Positions 26,082-37,549 of a stretch of DNA of 64,000 bases are shown here, in pieces. Numbering within the stretch: the stretch's first letter is position 1; each line of letters begins with the position of its first letter. The notes beneath the pieces are model-generated. The model saw nothing but the letters and a program-made list of their open reading frames with translations. It was not told where the DNA came from and ran no database searches. The position numbers and the translations under genes were made by a program. This DNA is from Eumeta japonica (lineage: Eukaryota > Arthropoda > Insecta > Lepidoptera > Psychidae), in the NCBI GenBank assembly GCA_005406025.1, contig BGZK01000139.1:496001-560000 (forward strand), written 5' to 3'.

Positions 26082-26792
26082 ATGCCTGTTTGTGCTGTTT
26101 CAAGTTGCAAAAACAAATCAAATACATCAATCCTCAAGAAAGGTAATGTAACATTTCATCAGTAAGTGTTTATTACGCTTTATCATATAAAATTAATAAC
26201 AATTTTGTATTCAAAGTAAATATTACTTTTGCTATCAAACGGCGACGTAAATATAATTAGTATAAAGGCTTGTTTCTCAACTTGAGTCACTGTAATATGA
26301 CACTCGCTGTAATTTGTTATGATTTGTCGAGCGGTTAGTCTGATAGAAAAGTTTTCCAGCTTTCGCTAGTGTTACTATAATTAGTTTGATTAATTATCGA
26401 TATCTGTTATGGAAAAATATTTCGTGCATATTTTAATAGTTTATATATTTTATTAGACAAATTATATAATATTTTAGTTAGACAAATACAAATTATTTGC
26501 CTATAAAACCTAATTTGTGAAAATGTTATAAAATTTATAGTAATTATTGAAGCTATGTAGTAAAATAATACGATTTTAATTATTACATTATAGATTTCCT
26601 GAAGAACCAAAACAGAGACAAATTTGGACGGAAGCTTGTTATAATTTGGCTACCTGGAATCCTGCTAGAGCAAGCTGTATCTGTTCTAAACATTTCTTGT
26701 CATCAAGCTTCAACGCCACTTACAAAAGAAGAATATTACTTTCAAAGGCTGTACCAACACTATACTTGAAAAATGAAACTGTTAGCATTTAG
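26082..26792 (+). CDS. Small THAP-domain protein, two exons, 92 residues
   Basis: Exon 1 (26082-26161) and exon 2 (26594-26792) join through GTAAGT...TTATAG, giving CAA at the junction and 92 codons plus TAG. The THAP zinc-binding DNA-recognition module is complete: C4 and C9 (C-x4-C), FHQFP at 25-29, W38, C57-x2-H60 followed by F61, and the closing AVPTL at 79-83 (AVPTIF in most family members). Almost nothing follows the domain, so this is a THAP-only protein as drawn. THAP modules occur in cellular DNA-binding factors and in P-element transposases; nothing here decides between a host gene and a transposon relic. A strong acceptor and a possible coiled-coil stretch downstream (27141-27318) could be a lost third exon. 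Confidence 0.8.
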
Positions 26793-26869
26793 AGTTATTA
26801 AAAAATGTTTGTAAAACCATTTACAGCTTTTTTTAGCTTCCCGTTAGAATTAATATATTATCGTATCTT

Positions 26870-27010
26870 AAAATCAAAATCAATAATATCTTTATTTCGT
26901 AGGTAATGAAATTACACTTGAAACATGTCATTAATAAATTCTTTTCGACTTTACCACCCATACCAAATTCTGATTCAGTCATGTGTGGTGAGGTAGGATA
27001 AAATATCTTG
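26870..27010 (-). mobile_element. 3' tail of a non-LTR retrotransposon, remnant
   Basis: The layout AATCAAAATCAATAATATC, TTTATTTC and then TTTACCACCC resembles the antisense 3' end seen at 32665-32830. It is short and diverged. Confidence 0.35.
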
Positions 27011-27140
27011 TATATTAGGCGGTCTTATATATATGTGTCATCTTCACTCTGATTGTAAAACGTCATCCGACTGCACTTACATTGCTTATCCCATTCCCTA
27101 ACCGTTAGATTGACACCGAAACGCTGTTTTCTTTTTACAG

Positions 27141-27318
27141 TAAGGCTTAAAGTCCACTCATATTATGTCTACGGTAAATCCAATACTTATTAACAACGAT
27201 GTTCCATTGACATATTGGAAGATGAAATTGTTGCGTCGGCTGAAAGTAAAAAACTTAAAAATCAAAAGATTATAAGTCAAAAGCTATCCAGAAAAATGTA
27301 TCAGATAAATATATAAAA
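27141..27318 (+). pseudogene. Possible broken third exon of the THAP gene (coiled-coil tail)
   Basis: A good acceptor (TTTTCTTTTTACAG, ending 27140) precedes a frame that, after one stop, reads DILEDEIVASAESKKLKNQK and continues Lys-rich to TAA. Many THAP proteins carry a basic coiled coil after the domain. The in-frame stop and the lack of a clear donor joining it to exon 2 argue for decay or chance. Confidence 0.3.
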
Positions 27319-27556
27319 AGTTGATTCAAGTTAAAGGACAATAAATTGATTAAAAAAATGTCGGTTAGTTGAGCATCCTTTTAAGACTTTGTAGTTAATT
27401 TACTTAATTTATTTCATACCATCTTTTTTTATGGAAGCAGGTTTTTATAGTTACTTAATTATTTCTTTATTCTTACAATCGCCGTCAATAAATATTGTGA
27501 AATTAAGAATTACCATTTATTTTAATGAATTCCTATTTCCTATACGGACCTATCAC

Positions 27557-27867
27557 CAGGGCTGTAGCTAGAGTCGAATTTTAGGTAGGGCAGCATTGGT
27601 TACAGGTAGGGCGAAAGTAAAAAAAATATCATAATTGATCTCCTCTCGAAGCACGGGCTCCTAAATCAATCACCATGTATATCACTGATCTCTAGGTCAG
27701 TGATGTACATTCAATAGCTATTCGTAGACAAATTTTTTTTATCTCAAAATATGAACAAATAATTTAATTATCATAATTTATTTTAGTTTTTAGTATTTTT
27801 AAAGTAGGGCATTGTGGTTTCTTGGTAGGGCATTGCCTTACAATGCCCACCCCTAGCTACAGCCGTG
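27557..27867. mobile_element. hAT-type miniature element, 311 bp, with perfect 8-bp target duplication
   Basis: CCTATCAC occurs directly before (27549-27556) and after (27868-27875). The ends CAGGGCTGTAGCTAG and CACGGCTGTAGCTAG (reverse complement of the right end) differ at one base. The motif GGTAGGGC(A) is repeated near both ends in the subterminal region, as hAT elements often show. No coding frame. Confidence 0.92.
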
Positions 27868-27875
27868 CCTATCAC

Positions 27876-29030
27876 CCGTCTTTCCCAATTGATACATTCA
27901 TCAAGGTTATACGACGTCATTTAGGGGTTGTATGTGGTGGTAATCTGTAACTAAAGGTGTCAATAAAAAACAAGCATTTTTGAGTAGAATGTGGTTTCAG
28001 ATTTATTATCAATGACAATATTGAACTTATTTAACAATATATAAGCAAATGCTAACAACAATAAACAAGCAATGTGATATCCGTCTTTCGTTGTGTTCCT
28101 GTTGAGTACGTCAAGACGAAAATATTTATTGGATGGTTTTTATAATAATTGTTGCGTGTGTGCATTGAGTGTTTACTACGTCTCTCACTGTTTTTTGACC
28201 AAAGTTATAGTATGATAAAATAGCTTGTATCCTCTCTAGTTCTATTTCCTCCGGATATCGATAGCTCTTCTCTAGCATTTATTATAATGTTATTGATTTT
28301 TGACTCCATTAGAAAATAAAAAAAAATACAGATTTTTTAAAGTATTTATGATGTTATGCTACAAAGAAGCTAATAGTTACATAACGCCTGTGAAAAAACA
28401 GCTGATATTTGAATTTTCCATCTCGATGTAATAATTTTATACATTTTAGTAGACTGAAATTCATATATATATCTAATATACAACTAATATTTTTGAATAT
28501 AAATTTCTGACTGAAAAATGACATTACATTTTGTACAATCAAATAAAAACACAAAGGTAAGTAGGAAATAATATAATAAAACGAGACAATAAATAAATAC
28601 ATATTTTATATCGCGTATGTCCTCCTCGTGCTCTATGACAGTTTGACTCCTAGGACGTACCTGTTGAGGACTTTGTTATATACTCTTTGTTTCGAAAATA
28701 GATCCCGCCATCTTCCGTTACATCACCTCGAACTTTCCTTATCTTGATATACAACAGAATCCTGAATCGTTCTCTCCATTTTAGTATATCCCGCCCGTGC
28801 TGACCTAGGGGCTCATTCGATGAACTTTCTGTCTTTCTCCACTATACACCAACGTAATTATTTTATAAATTACCTTTTTCAAGTTATTCAAACAATGTCC
28901 GTAATGTAGTTTTTTTTCCAAAATGTAGACGTTTTCAAAAATATATTTGAAAAAGAATTTTTTGTACATTCCTATAATGAAATCTTTTTTATTCTTCTAA
29001 CATGATGCCACAAATATGTGTTATGACGGT
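27876..29030. other. AT-rich spacer, nothing recognised
   Basis: No domain-bearing frame, RNA gene or clear repeat end is seen. The reverse-strand open frame near 28.4-28.6 kb is hydrophobic by AT composition only. Confidence 0.5.
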
Positions 29031-29900
29031 TAAGTCACAGTACTTGAATATCTACTTAAATAAAAAAAAATGGATAGCCAAAACATATGTACGCCCTGCA
29101 TCACTTCCGACTGCAGCAAATCGGGTAATTCACATTTATTGTGTTCTTTATTGCCAAGATTTTGTATCCGTCTGGCTGTCTGTTTCTACGAGGTGTCTTC
29201 GGAACGGCTGAACAGATCACGATGTGACTTCTACTGGGAGGTAAAAGCTTACTGGGATAAGTTTAGGGTGCTTTTTATCGCTATATTTTTAGGATTCCTG
29301 CGTGGAGAAAAAGCCCTTAAATTTGAGATAATTTATTGCAATTGAATCAAAGGTGGAACAGGAATCGAGATCGGGAGTGAAATCATAATGGATACGTCAG
29401 CGTCAGCACGTCACACAACACAACAGGTCAGCACACCTCGCCACAGCATCAGCAGTCCATACAAAAGATCCATCTAATTTCACATGGGAGGAACCGCGGG
29501 CGACAGCTACCCATATAAATAAAAATCAATGTATGTTTATCACTTATGCTTGCCTAATCCATTGATCCGATAACGAGGAAACTTTGGTGATATGTTGTAC
29601 GCACATCCGGGAAGGTTTCCAAAACAAAAAAACTACAATTTGTCCCCGGTTTCATCGGCATATTTGTACTACTAAATCGAACTAATGAACCGATTTTTAA
29701 AATTCTTTCAATAATAGATTGCATTATTGTTGAACAAATTGTAGCTAAATCAGAATTGAAAACGGGACGGAGAGCAGAATGGAGAACGAGACCAGGATCA
29801 CAATCGGAGGCAGGAGCATTGTATTGTAAGTAACCTACAATAAAGTGCAGAACAAGTCTGCCGGACTAGCTACTTTAAACAATAATCATGTAACGGCGAT
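29030..29900. repeat. Mixed repeat remnants, including a Helitron-like 3' end
   Basis: Near 29488 the string ACCGCGGGCGACAGCTAC resembles the GCCGCGGGCAAAAGCTAGT end of the element finishing at 43538. Upstream text (CGGAACGGCTGAACAGATCA) resembles the internal consensus of the same lepidopteran repeats. Boundaries are not resolvable by eye. Confidence 0.35.
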
Positions 29901-30189
29901 TTCAGTTACCGCCGCATAAGCTCGCACCTCGGATTTTCTGTATAGTCTCTTCGGAGAACGGATTTCTTGCGGTGTGTGGGCAAAATGATGGACAGCGTTT
30001 TCAAACGATTAAACTTCTTTATTACAGCCGAGCTTCATATATGGCGGTCGGAGTACAACCGCGACTGATGCACTTTTTTTGTAGTTCTCCCCGTGCAAAA
30101 GGGGGAAGGAGGAAAAAAACCCATTATGGGTGTGTCCGACTCGCACGGACTAAAAACCTCCTGAGCAACTTAGATCTGCAACGGCGAAA

Positions 30190-31253
30190 GAAATAAACTT
30201 TGACGCATTCATCTTAAACGCGGCCCTTTCGGCATAGAGATGCCGTCGGCGCGTGACTGCTCTATGGGTGCCTTTTAAGCAGGCACCTCGGTATAGGTAG
30301 TCAAGTGTCACACTACGGACTGAAACTTTAGAGGGGACTCCGGGAGGCGCGGGAAGCGCACCGGATTGATGACCTTTAAAGGTCGTAATGAATGGGGTAA
30401 CCCCTGCTCCTAGTCAATAGCCATCTTATTTAACTCTATAAGGTTTTCCAACCCGACTGTGAGGTCGTCGGGCGGATCTAACAGGACATTCAGTGGTATT
30501 CTACAAAAATGATGTAGAGGAGGTGGCTCGTATGATACGGCCGAAACTAATAAGGGATTCAGATGGCTACTCGCTATATCGAAGAAACGCTCTGATGCGT
30601 CCTTCATAAATTTGGAAATAGATGGGATCTCTTGATCCTGGTGAAGCATAGAGTTTTTGATGTACCATGGTGCGTCAGCTGCTCTTCTACAGAATTTATT
30701 CTGCACTATTTGCAGATCATAAAGTGTATCAAGCTATGCATGAGCAAAAACTGGACTCACATATGTCATGACAGGCCTGATACACATCGTATATATCGTA
30801 CGTTTATTACGTAACGACATTTTACTTTTTCTACCTATCATGCCATTTAAGCGAGATATGTAAAATAGTGCTAATTTCTCAACACGAGCGATATGATCTT
30901 TAAAATGAAGAAGCTTATCGATCGTGATGCCTAAATATTTATAATGATGTTGCCACAGAATTAGCTGATTTAAAATACGTAAGTGGAGGGTATCAAAAGA
31001 TACCGGGAATTGACTGTAATCGAAATATATAGACGCTGACTTGTTCGGATTGATGTCGACTCTCCAGAGGCGGAGCCATTGTGTCAGTTCATCAATGGAT
31101 CTCAGTAACCTCGGGAGAATGTTCCCTATACTGTTAGACCTAAGATATAGTGCAGTGTCATCTGCGAAAAGCGCACGAATGACGGATGCACCAATTCCAT
31201 TGCAATTTATAGATGGCGCATCCGCTTGCACATATGAGTTGCATACATTTTAA
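30190..31253 (-). mobile_element. Jockey-type non-LTR retrotransposon, 3' part of ORF2 and 3' UTR
   Basis: A minus-strand frame from 31231 down to 30410 contains the reverse-transcriptase catalytic block ALFADDTALY, then a thumb region with YKYLGITID. The jockey-type C-terminal tail has NKFCRRAADAPWY and FMKDASERFFDIA, ending at TAG near 30410. One in-frame TAG at 30734-30736 interrupts the frame; both halves are otherwise in the same phase. A GC-richer segment at 30190-30409 is probably its 3' UTR. The 5' part of reverse transcriptase and the endonuclease are absent: similarity stops near 31253. Truncated and not autonomous. Confidence 0.88.
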
Positions 31254-31740
31254 TTGAGGGGGTGTGACCATGCCCTTTACATTTTTCACGCAAGAGCGTT
31301 CGTTCGCGGATATTCCACACCTCTTTTCTTGCGGGCGCAGGTGCGGGACGGAGGACTTATGTTGCCTCATGCCCGGGCGTCTTCTCGTCGGGGATACGAG
31401 CCCGACGTTCCAGTTGTGATGGCCTCATTACGGGGGGTCCAAACTTGAAAAATTCCCGAACCAGCCGGAGATCAAGAGGAGTAGTCAGTGGGTACACCGA
31501 CATCATCCTCGACTGTCACGGCCGTCTCTGGCAGTGATGGTGAAGTGGCGGGTCGCCGCTCCGTCCGGATCGGAGAAACTCGACGATGGAGAACCTCGAC
31601 GGTCCGGAAAAGCTACGACGATCACTCACTTGACGCTTGAGTGCCACATGCGTTCGGAACATTGATTCGCGTTCGTACTGTAACGACCGCCGCGGTTCTC
31701 GGCTTCTGATTGGTGCCCCACGCCAAGGCACAATTTCATA
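31254..31740. other. GC-rich segment of unknown origin abutting the jockey fragment
   Basis: Base composition is clearly richer in G+C than the flanks. The string ATATGAGTTGCATA at 31234-31247 recurs in inverted, slightly altered form near 31738-31752. It may be part of another retrotransposon's untranslated region. No domain is recognised in either strand. Confidence 0.35.
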
Positions 31741-32660
31741 TGCAACTCATGTGCCTATCACAATTTTTGTATTCATGATATAATACGACAAAACATAATA
31801 AAACAAGCAAGATAAAAATACTAAAAACACAATAAGCATACGAAAACAGGAAAACATTACAAAATATATAATTCTTTACAACTAATCCCTACCCGGGTAA
31901 TAAAAAACATAACTATTGAAATTATTTAATAAACACACGCAATACAATAAAATCGCAAAAGAATTCTTATCCTACTTCGTTTTATAAAACAAAATAATAT
32001 ATTTATTCATAAATTATTAAGAGTGCGGCTGTCCGTAACAAATCAATTGCAGAAAGTTTCAACCCTAATTGACAAATGTTTGTTCTTTCTCTTCCATTTC
32101 AGTTTACAGAAGTTCCTTTATTGTTGATTTTCGGTTTTAGAGAGGCATTTCAATTTATAGTCTCTTGTGAATGAAATTCATGTATCAGGCGATGTCCTCT
32201 AAAGTTGAATCATTTAATTTTAGTTTTCCGCAGTGCCAGTCTTTGTTTTGCCAGATTTTTGCAAAGATTTGCCAGCAATTTTGGCAAAAACATTGGAATA
32301 GAATTATTTTTTGACTATTCAACCGAGATAAATCCAAACCGAACTTTCTACGTGTTTAAATACAAGTCTTTTACGGCTGTATAGAACTTACCGTTCAAAA
32401 GTCTATGAGATTCCTTTATAGTCCGAATAAGGAAGGAAAACAACAAAAAATAAATTGTATACAGAATTCAATTGATGGCGTTGATGTTATCTCAGTGAGA
32501 GAGCAGTAAAAAATAGTATTCTAATAAATATGTTGATATAACGATATTTATGATTTCTTGGACCAGCCTTTATTAAACCAATGTATTGTTTTGATTGGAA
32601 CTAAATGTTCTGTTTTTTATTGTTGCTACATGAAATTCTCAGGCAATTCTATAGCTCGCG
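31741..32660. other. AT-rich spacer, nothing recognised
   Basis: No coding or repeat signature that I can support. Confidence 0.5.
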
Positions 32661-32664
32661 TTTT

Positions 32665-34020
32665 TCAAATTCAAATATGTCTTTATTTCATGGGTCATAA
32701 ACAACACCTTTAAATATATCACAGGGCTTCAAGAATCTACATCTTACTACGTAGCTTTACCACTTTACCTCTTGTTCAGAAGGCAGTTATCCCTCAAGAA
32801 GAACGAATAAGAAACTTGAGGGTAGCTCTTTTCAACTTCAAATACATTATGTTATACATTCAAACATATATAATTTTGTCTAATCATGGGTGTAATCATA
32901 AACCCATGAATATTTGCCCTTAAACTATTCACAAATTATGTAATACCCTTTTTTAACAAACAATTGCTTAATAATGATTTTATATTTGTTTATGGGTACA
33001 TTTTGTATATTTTCAGGGATCTTAATGAACATGTGCAGACAGAGACCCCTAAATAAATTCGTGACTTTACGTAGTCGACTCATATGCAAACACAGTTTAT
33101 TTTTATTTCTTGTATTAAATTTATGTGTCACTGGTTTTTTTCTAAAAGTTCTATATTATTTTTTACATGTATTACATTTTCATATTTAATTGAGATGCCA
33201 GAGTTGAAATACCGATTTCCTTAAACTTAGTTCTAAGATATACTTTAGGTTCGAGTCTGTAAATAGACCGAACTGCTCGCTTTTACAGCACGAAAATTTT
33301 ATCAATATCTGCAGCATGATTTCATTGCAATACCAGAGCAAGATGCCGTATGACATTAAGCTATGGTTTGGACATGTGACAAATTTCTTATCTTTTTAAC
33401 TACTTATGCGGCAAAACTCAATCTTTTCGCCAACATATTGATATACAGACCCCATTGAAGCCTGTTATCCAGAGTAACTCCCAAGAATACTGTAGCATCA
33501 ACAAATTCTAATTTTTCATTAAGTAACAGAATGGTGCCAAATCCATGTTTTATACACGGAAGTGAAAGTTTTACATATTTTCATTTCTTCGTATTGAAAA
33601 GGAGATTATTTTACCATAAATCATTTTTCTACTTTGGAGATAGCAATATTCACATCATCATAGGCGATTTGTAGTCCTTTGACTTTAAATAACAATTAAG
33701 TGTCATCTACGATTATTACTATCGCATGAACATCCCCAACAATACTGGATAAATCATTCAACAGAAACTGACAAGGATTGATCCTTGCGGTACCCCCATG
33801 CAAATCACAGCTTCTGATGATCTCATTCAATTAATATCAACTTTCGGAACCCTGTTACTTAAATACGATTCCAGAAAGCCGATTGCCAGGCCCTTAACCC
33901 CGTAATGATGTAGCTTGCCAATCAGAAATTCGTGATTTATACAAATTTTAGCTATCAAAGATATTCTGTTCCATTTTGGACACACTGGGATATACATTTT
34001 TGAACTTTTCATCAAATTTT
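32665..34020 (-). mobile_element. Decayed CR1/jockey-like non-LTR retrotransposon
   Basis: Reading the minus strand, 33827-34015 resembles a reverse-transcriptase finger/palm segment with INHEFLIGKLHHYG and SYLSNR. Further 3', near 33700-33830, a frame-shifted segment resembles the catalytic block. At 32665-32830 a 3' tail appears, whose plus-strand text includes TTCAAATTCAAATATGTC and TTTATTTCATGGG (the common TTTGAA-repeat tail seen in antisense). Many stops and shifts; inactive. Confidence 0.6.
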
Positions 34021-35358
34021 CACGTATTGTTAGGGTCGGCGGGAGAAATATCTAGCTTTAGCTAGCAAAATTTTAGCATCGACTGAAAATATTTACAAAA
34101 ATGCGGCTTAGGCAACGAATATCCTTGCATAAGCTATTATCTACTATTGCAGAAAATACATTTCCGAAAATATTTACCGAGGAAGAATGCCATTTTCCGT
34201 TTATTTACTTTAAGCTCCCTTTCGCTTAGAATATCCGTTTTAATATTTTTAATAATCTCTAGAGGCTGTAAGCAAAAAGTTTATACAGGGCGAAAATACG
34301 TCACGTATTAATACATATTGTTTAAACGACCAAGATAAATTGTGCTGACAATATCATATTTGTCGGGTGCTTCGTACACCTCATACGAATACACATAGCA
34401 CGATATACTTCTCGATCTCTCTATTACCCTCCCCCTTTTATACAGATAAAAGTGACGTATATTATGGATTCTAAAAATGACATAATTGTGCAACTTGACA
34501 AATGTAACAAAGTTCTTAGTAAAAAAAAATGATAGCACCGCTTAGTGTTTTTTTATAAAACTCATAATTCACTATTTTATATGTATTATATCCAATTTTA
34601 AGTATATGAACATTTGCCTTAAGGTATTATTTGTAATTCTGGTTTATTTATTATCAAAAGTTGGTAATTTATTTCACTATTCCTGTTATTTGATATAACA
34701 TAATGTAAAGCAAAAGAAACTTCGTTCCAACCGGCTATCCCAAAATAGATATAATTTTTTGCATTTATGAATATAGCAATTATTTTAATCTTCGTTTTTG
34801 GAATTACCAAGTACCTGTTATGCAATGTTCGTCGTAAATTGTCTGTGGCTATGTATATTTCCACTATTGTTTTAGTTTATAGCATGTGTCATCACATTGA
34901 TGAGTTGTCAAGTATCATTGACATACTCTGTAAATGTCAAAGTAAAAGAAAACTGTGAATGTTTCTCTCCACAAGTTTCTCTCTGTTTACTCTTTTTTAA
35001 GGGTCGTACTTACGTGGTTATTTAGTCATTGATGTTTGCCAGCGCTTGTACATCTGTTGTACTTGGTCGATATAATAAGTATATCAAATTTTATATTTTC
35101 AGGCGATATTTTGATGAAAATCACCCGTTTAGTAAATTTTATATGTTGTCTAACATAATCTTTTATATATATTTTTTTAATTAATATTAGTGTAGACATA
35201 TCACTGCACGCTAAATAAAATGATTATTTCGTAATTTCAGTTTCCTCCGGAGAAATCACGTAAGACAGTAGATATTAGCAAATATAGTAATTGCATTATC
35301 AAGTTAAATTGATTGTGACAGAGGAATAAAATCGAAAAAGACGGCGGGTCGCAGCAAT
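34021..35358. other. Spacer and 5' region of the Bet1-like gene
   Basis: AT-rich without supported features until the Bet1 leader. An acceptor-like TAATTTCAG ends at 35240, so the leader may begin with a spliced non-coding exon. The 118-bp leader before the ATG contains no upstream ATG in the final 60 bases. Confidence 0.4.
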
Positions 35359-35697
35359 ATGCGTAGGGCCAAGGATGGCTACTCTTACCAACCCATTCCT
35401 CGGGTGGCTACTGAAGACGCCATTGAAAATGAAAATGAACGACTTGCAGAACAGCTCAGTGGCAAAATCAGTACATTAAAACATATGTCAATCGAAATAG
35501 GCAATGAGGTCCGCTATCAAGACAAAATTTTGCGCGGTCTCGATGATGATGTAGATCGAAGTACAGGCTTTTTGGGTAAAACAATGGGACGGGTATTAAA
35601 ACTGGGTAAAGGCAATCATAATTATTATATATTCTATTTATTTTTATTTTCAATATTCATATTTTTTGTTCTTTACATTGTGTTAAAGTTTAGGTAA
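35359..35697 (+). CDS. Bet1: Bet1 homologue, Golgi/ER Qc-SNARE, 112 residues
   Basis: Bet1 is a tail-anchored SNARE that works with syntaxin-5, Sec22 and membrin/GS27 in ER-to-Golgi vesicle fusion. The protein has a short N-terminal segment and a SNARE heptad region (about 24-86) with ENERLAEQL, IEIGNEVRYQDKIL (Q at the expected ionic zero layer) and TGFLGKTMGRV. A C-terminal membrane anchor (about 92-110, YYIFYLFLFSIFIFFVLYIV) is followed by a short basic tail. The length matches the family (about 110-120). The coding region is one uninterrupted exon ending in TAA. An AATAAA lies at 35780-35785. Confidence 0.95.
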   Translation: MRRAKDGYSYQPIPRVATEDAIENENERLAEQLSGKISTLKHMSIEIGNEVRYQDKILRGLDDDVDRSTGFLGKTMGRVLKLGKGNHNYYIFYLFLFSIFIFFVLYIVLKFR

Positions 35698-35779
35698 AGT
35701 CTTTGACGTCTGGTAAAAATCTGATAACCTTTAAAAAATAATGATTAATGATTCCATGATGTCTATGTAATGCCCTGTG

Positions 35780-35785
35780 AATAAA
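35780..35785 (+). terminator. Poly(A) signal of the Bet1-like gene
   Basis: AATAAA, 83 bases after the stop codon. A second candidate lies about 165 bases further on. Confidence 0.55.
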
Positions 35786-35949
35786 GATTATCATTCATAT
35801 TTGCATAGTCATTGTTTTTTATTTTAATATATATATATCCTTTCAAAACTATAGCTAAATTGCACATGTATTATTTATATCAGTGCAGTTTTATTTGTTA
35901 CATATGTTAATTGTAAAATATATAAATGTAGGTATTTAATGAATAGTGA

Positions 35950-36640
35950 AATAAAGTCAAGTAATGATCACTGTTCTTCTGATCATTATTATTATTTATT
36001 ACAATCATAATTATTGTTAAAGTTTATCGAACACCAAAATATTTATTATATATCTTGTAATCATATAATATTTCCTGGCTGATATGAAATTAGATTGTTA
36101 CAATTTTGGCAATGAGGTTGTACTGTTAAATACAAAAGGGAACACCCATAAGAACATGAGCAGCAACCTTAAATTACATAAAATACAACCTCAACTTATC
36201 AGTTCCTTTTTTTCAACAAATCTTGATTCAGTAACTATAAGCAGTTGTGACAAGCACTTCACTCACTTAAACTCACTTTTTCCAACCTTTATGCTTACAT
36301 TTGTTTCACTAAGGATTTTGTGTGATTAGTTTTGGAAAAAAAATATTTTCTCTTGAATAGTTTACACAAAAATTGCTAATGTCCACCATATGATTTGATT
36401 TTACTGCTGTATGGAATTCTTAGTTTAATTAAAAAATGTGTTTCAACTAGAATTCGACATACATCAGTACAAAAATGCTAAGTTCATGTTACACCTGTTT
36501 ATCTTTACTCGCAATAATTTTATACATGTATTCGATTTTTTTATACTTGCATCTTTCATGTTTTACTTAATAATTCATTTGTTTATTAAAATTTGTTTTC
36601 AATACAAATATTTAAATGTTCTAGACTTATAACTTATTCA
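35950..36640. other. AT-rich spacer, nothing recognised
   Basis: Small open frames here have no domain and no codon structure worth calling. Confidence 0.5.
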
Positions 36641-36654
36641 AAGGGCAAAGGAGG

Positions 36655-36958
36655 AGGCGAGTCATAAAAGATAAACTATCACCACTGTCTATGGACACTT
36701 ACAACCCCAGAGAAGTCTTCTCCATTTGCCATTGCCAGCTTCTTTGATAGGAATAGGATATGTACTGGAGAGCGAGAGGGTGATTAATGGAAAGGCAGGG
36801 TGATGGAGGATGAGTGGGCCATTGAAACTCTCACTCACTGGATGAAATGCAACACTGAAAGCTGTTCTGTGAAAGTGTGGTATTTCAGTGGTTAAGTCGG
36901 CACATTTTTGTGCTGCAACAAAGTTGGCCACAGTATGGCTCTACCACAGTATATCACC
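36655..36958 (-). repeat. SINE-like dispersed repeat, copy 2 (antisense)
   Basis: On the minus strand it reads GTGGTAGAGCCATACTGTGG, then CAACTTTGTTGCAGCAC, AAAAATGTGCCGAC, CACTGAAATACCACAC and GAGAGTTTCAATGG. It matches copy 3 (55707-55985) most closely. It looks like the best-preserved of the three. Confidence 0.8.
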
Positions 36959-37549
36959 ATTAACTGTTGTTTGGAAAAAAATAATATTATTAAAAAACTT
37001 CCTGAAAGAAGGAATGATAAGCAAAAGAATGTTCGTCCTTAAATAATACAATTTTTCATGACATAAATTAATTCTGAATTGTTATAGGATTAGATCTAAT
37101 TTATTATTGACTAGTTTTCTACCCACATGGACATGGAAAAGTGTTCCTTCATTTTTTTATCAAATGTTTTTGTTGTTTACACTAATCTAATTCCTGCTTT
37201 TAGTTCAGGTCCCAGTACTGTATCTGATTTCCATTCCAATCACGCTCTTTGGTTCTGGTTCCACACTTAATGTCTACCACAGTTCCATTTCCAATTTCTC
37301 CATAAGTCGAGCATGTTGTGACCATAAGGTCAAATATTTTTTTTTTCCTTTGAACATTGTTTGTCTGCATTGTGGTATTTATTGGTCTTTGATGTTAGTA
37401 ATTATTATTGGTCTTATAACTTCTATGCTAGGTCTATAAATGAAGATAACTTTTTCCTGACATCCGATTTAAATGAAATAAAGCCTATGTTTTGTTCCAA
37501 GAGAAGTTCAAACAACTCATGCAAATCGCAATAAAATCTGTTGACACAC

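Noticed and set aside
29002..29345. Two overlapping open frames of 69 and 91 codons
   Set aside because: They lie in mixed repeat remnants and contain text resembling Helitron-like repeats; no conserved domain.
36689..36931. 80-codon reverse-strand open frame
   Set aside because: It is the SINE-like repeat copy 2; the other two copies do not keep the frame.
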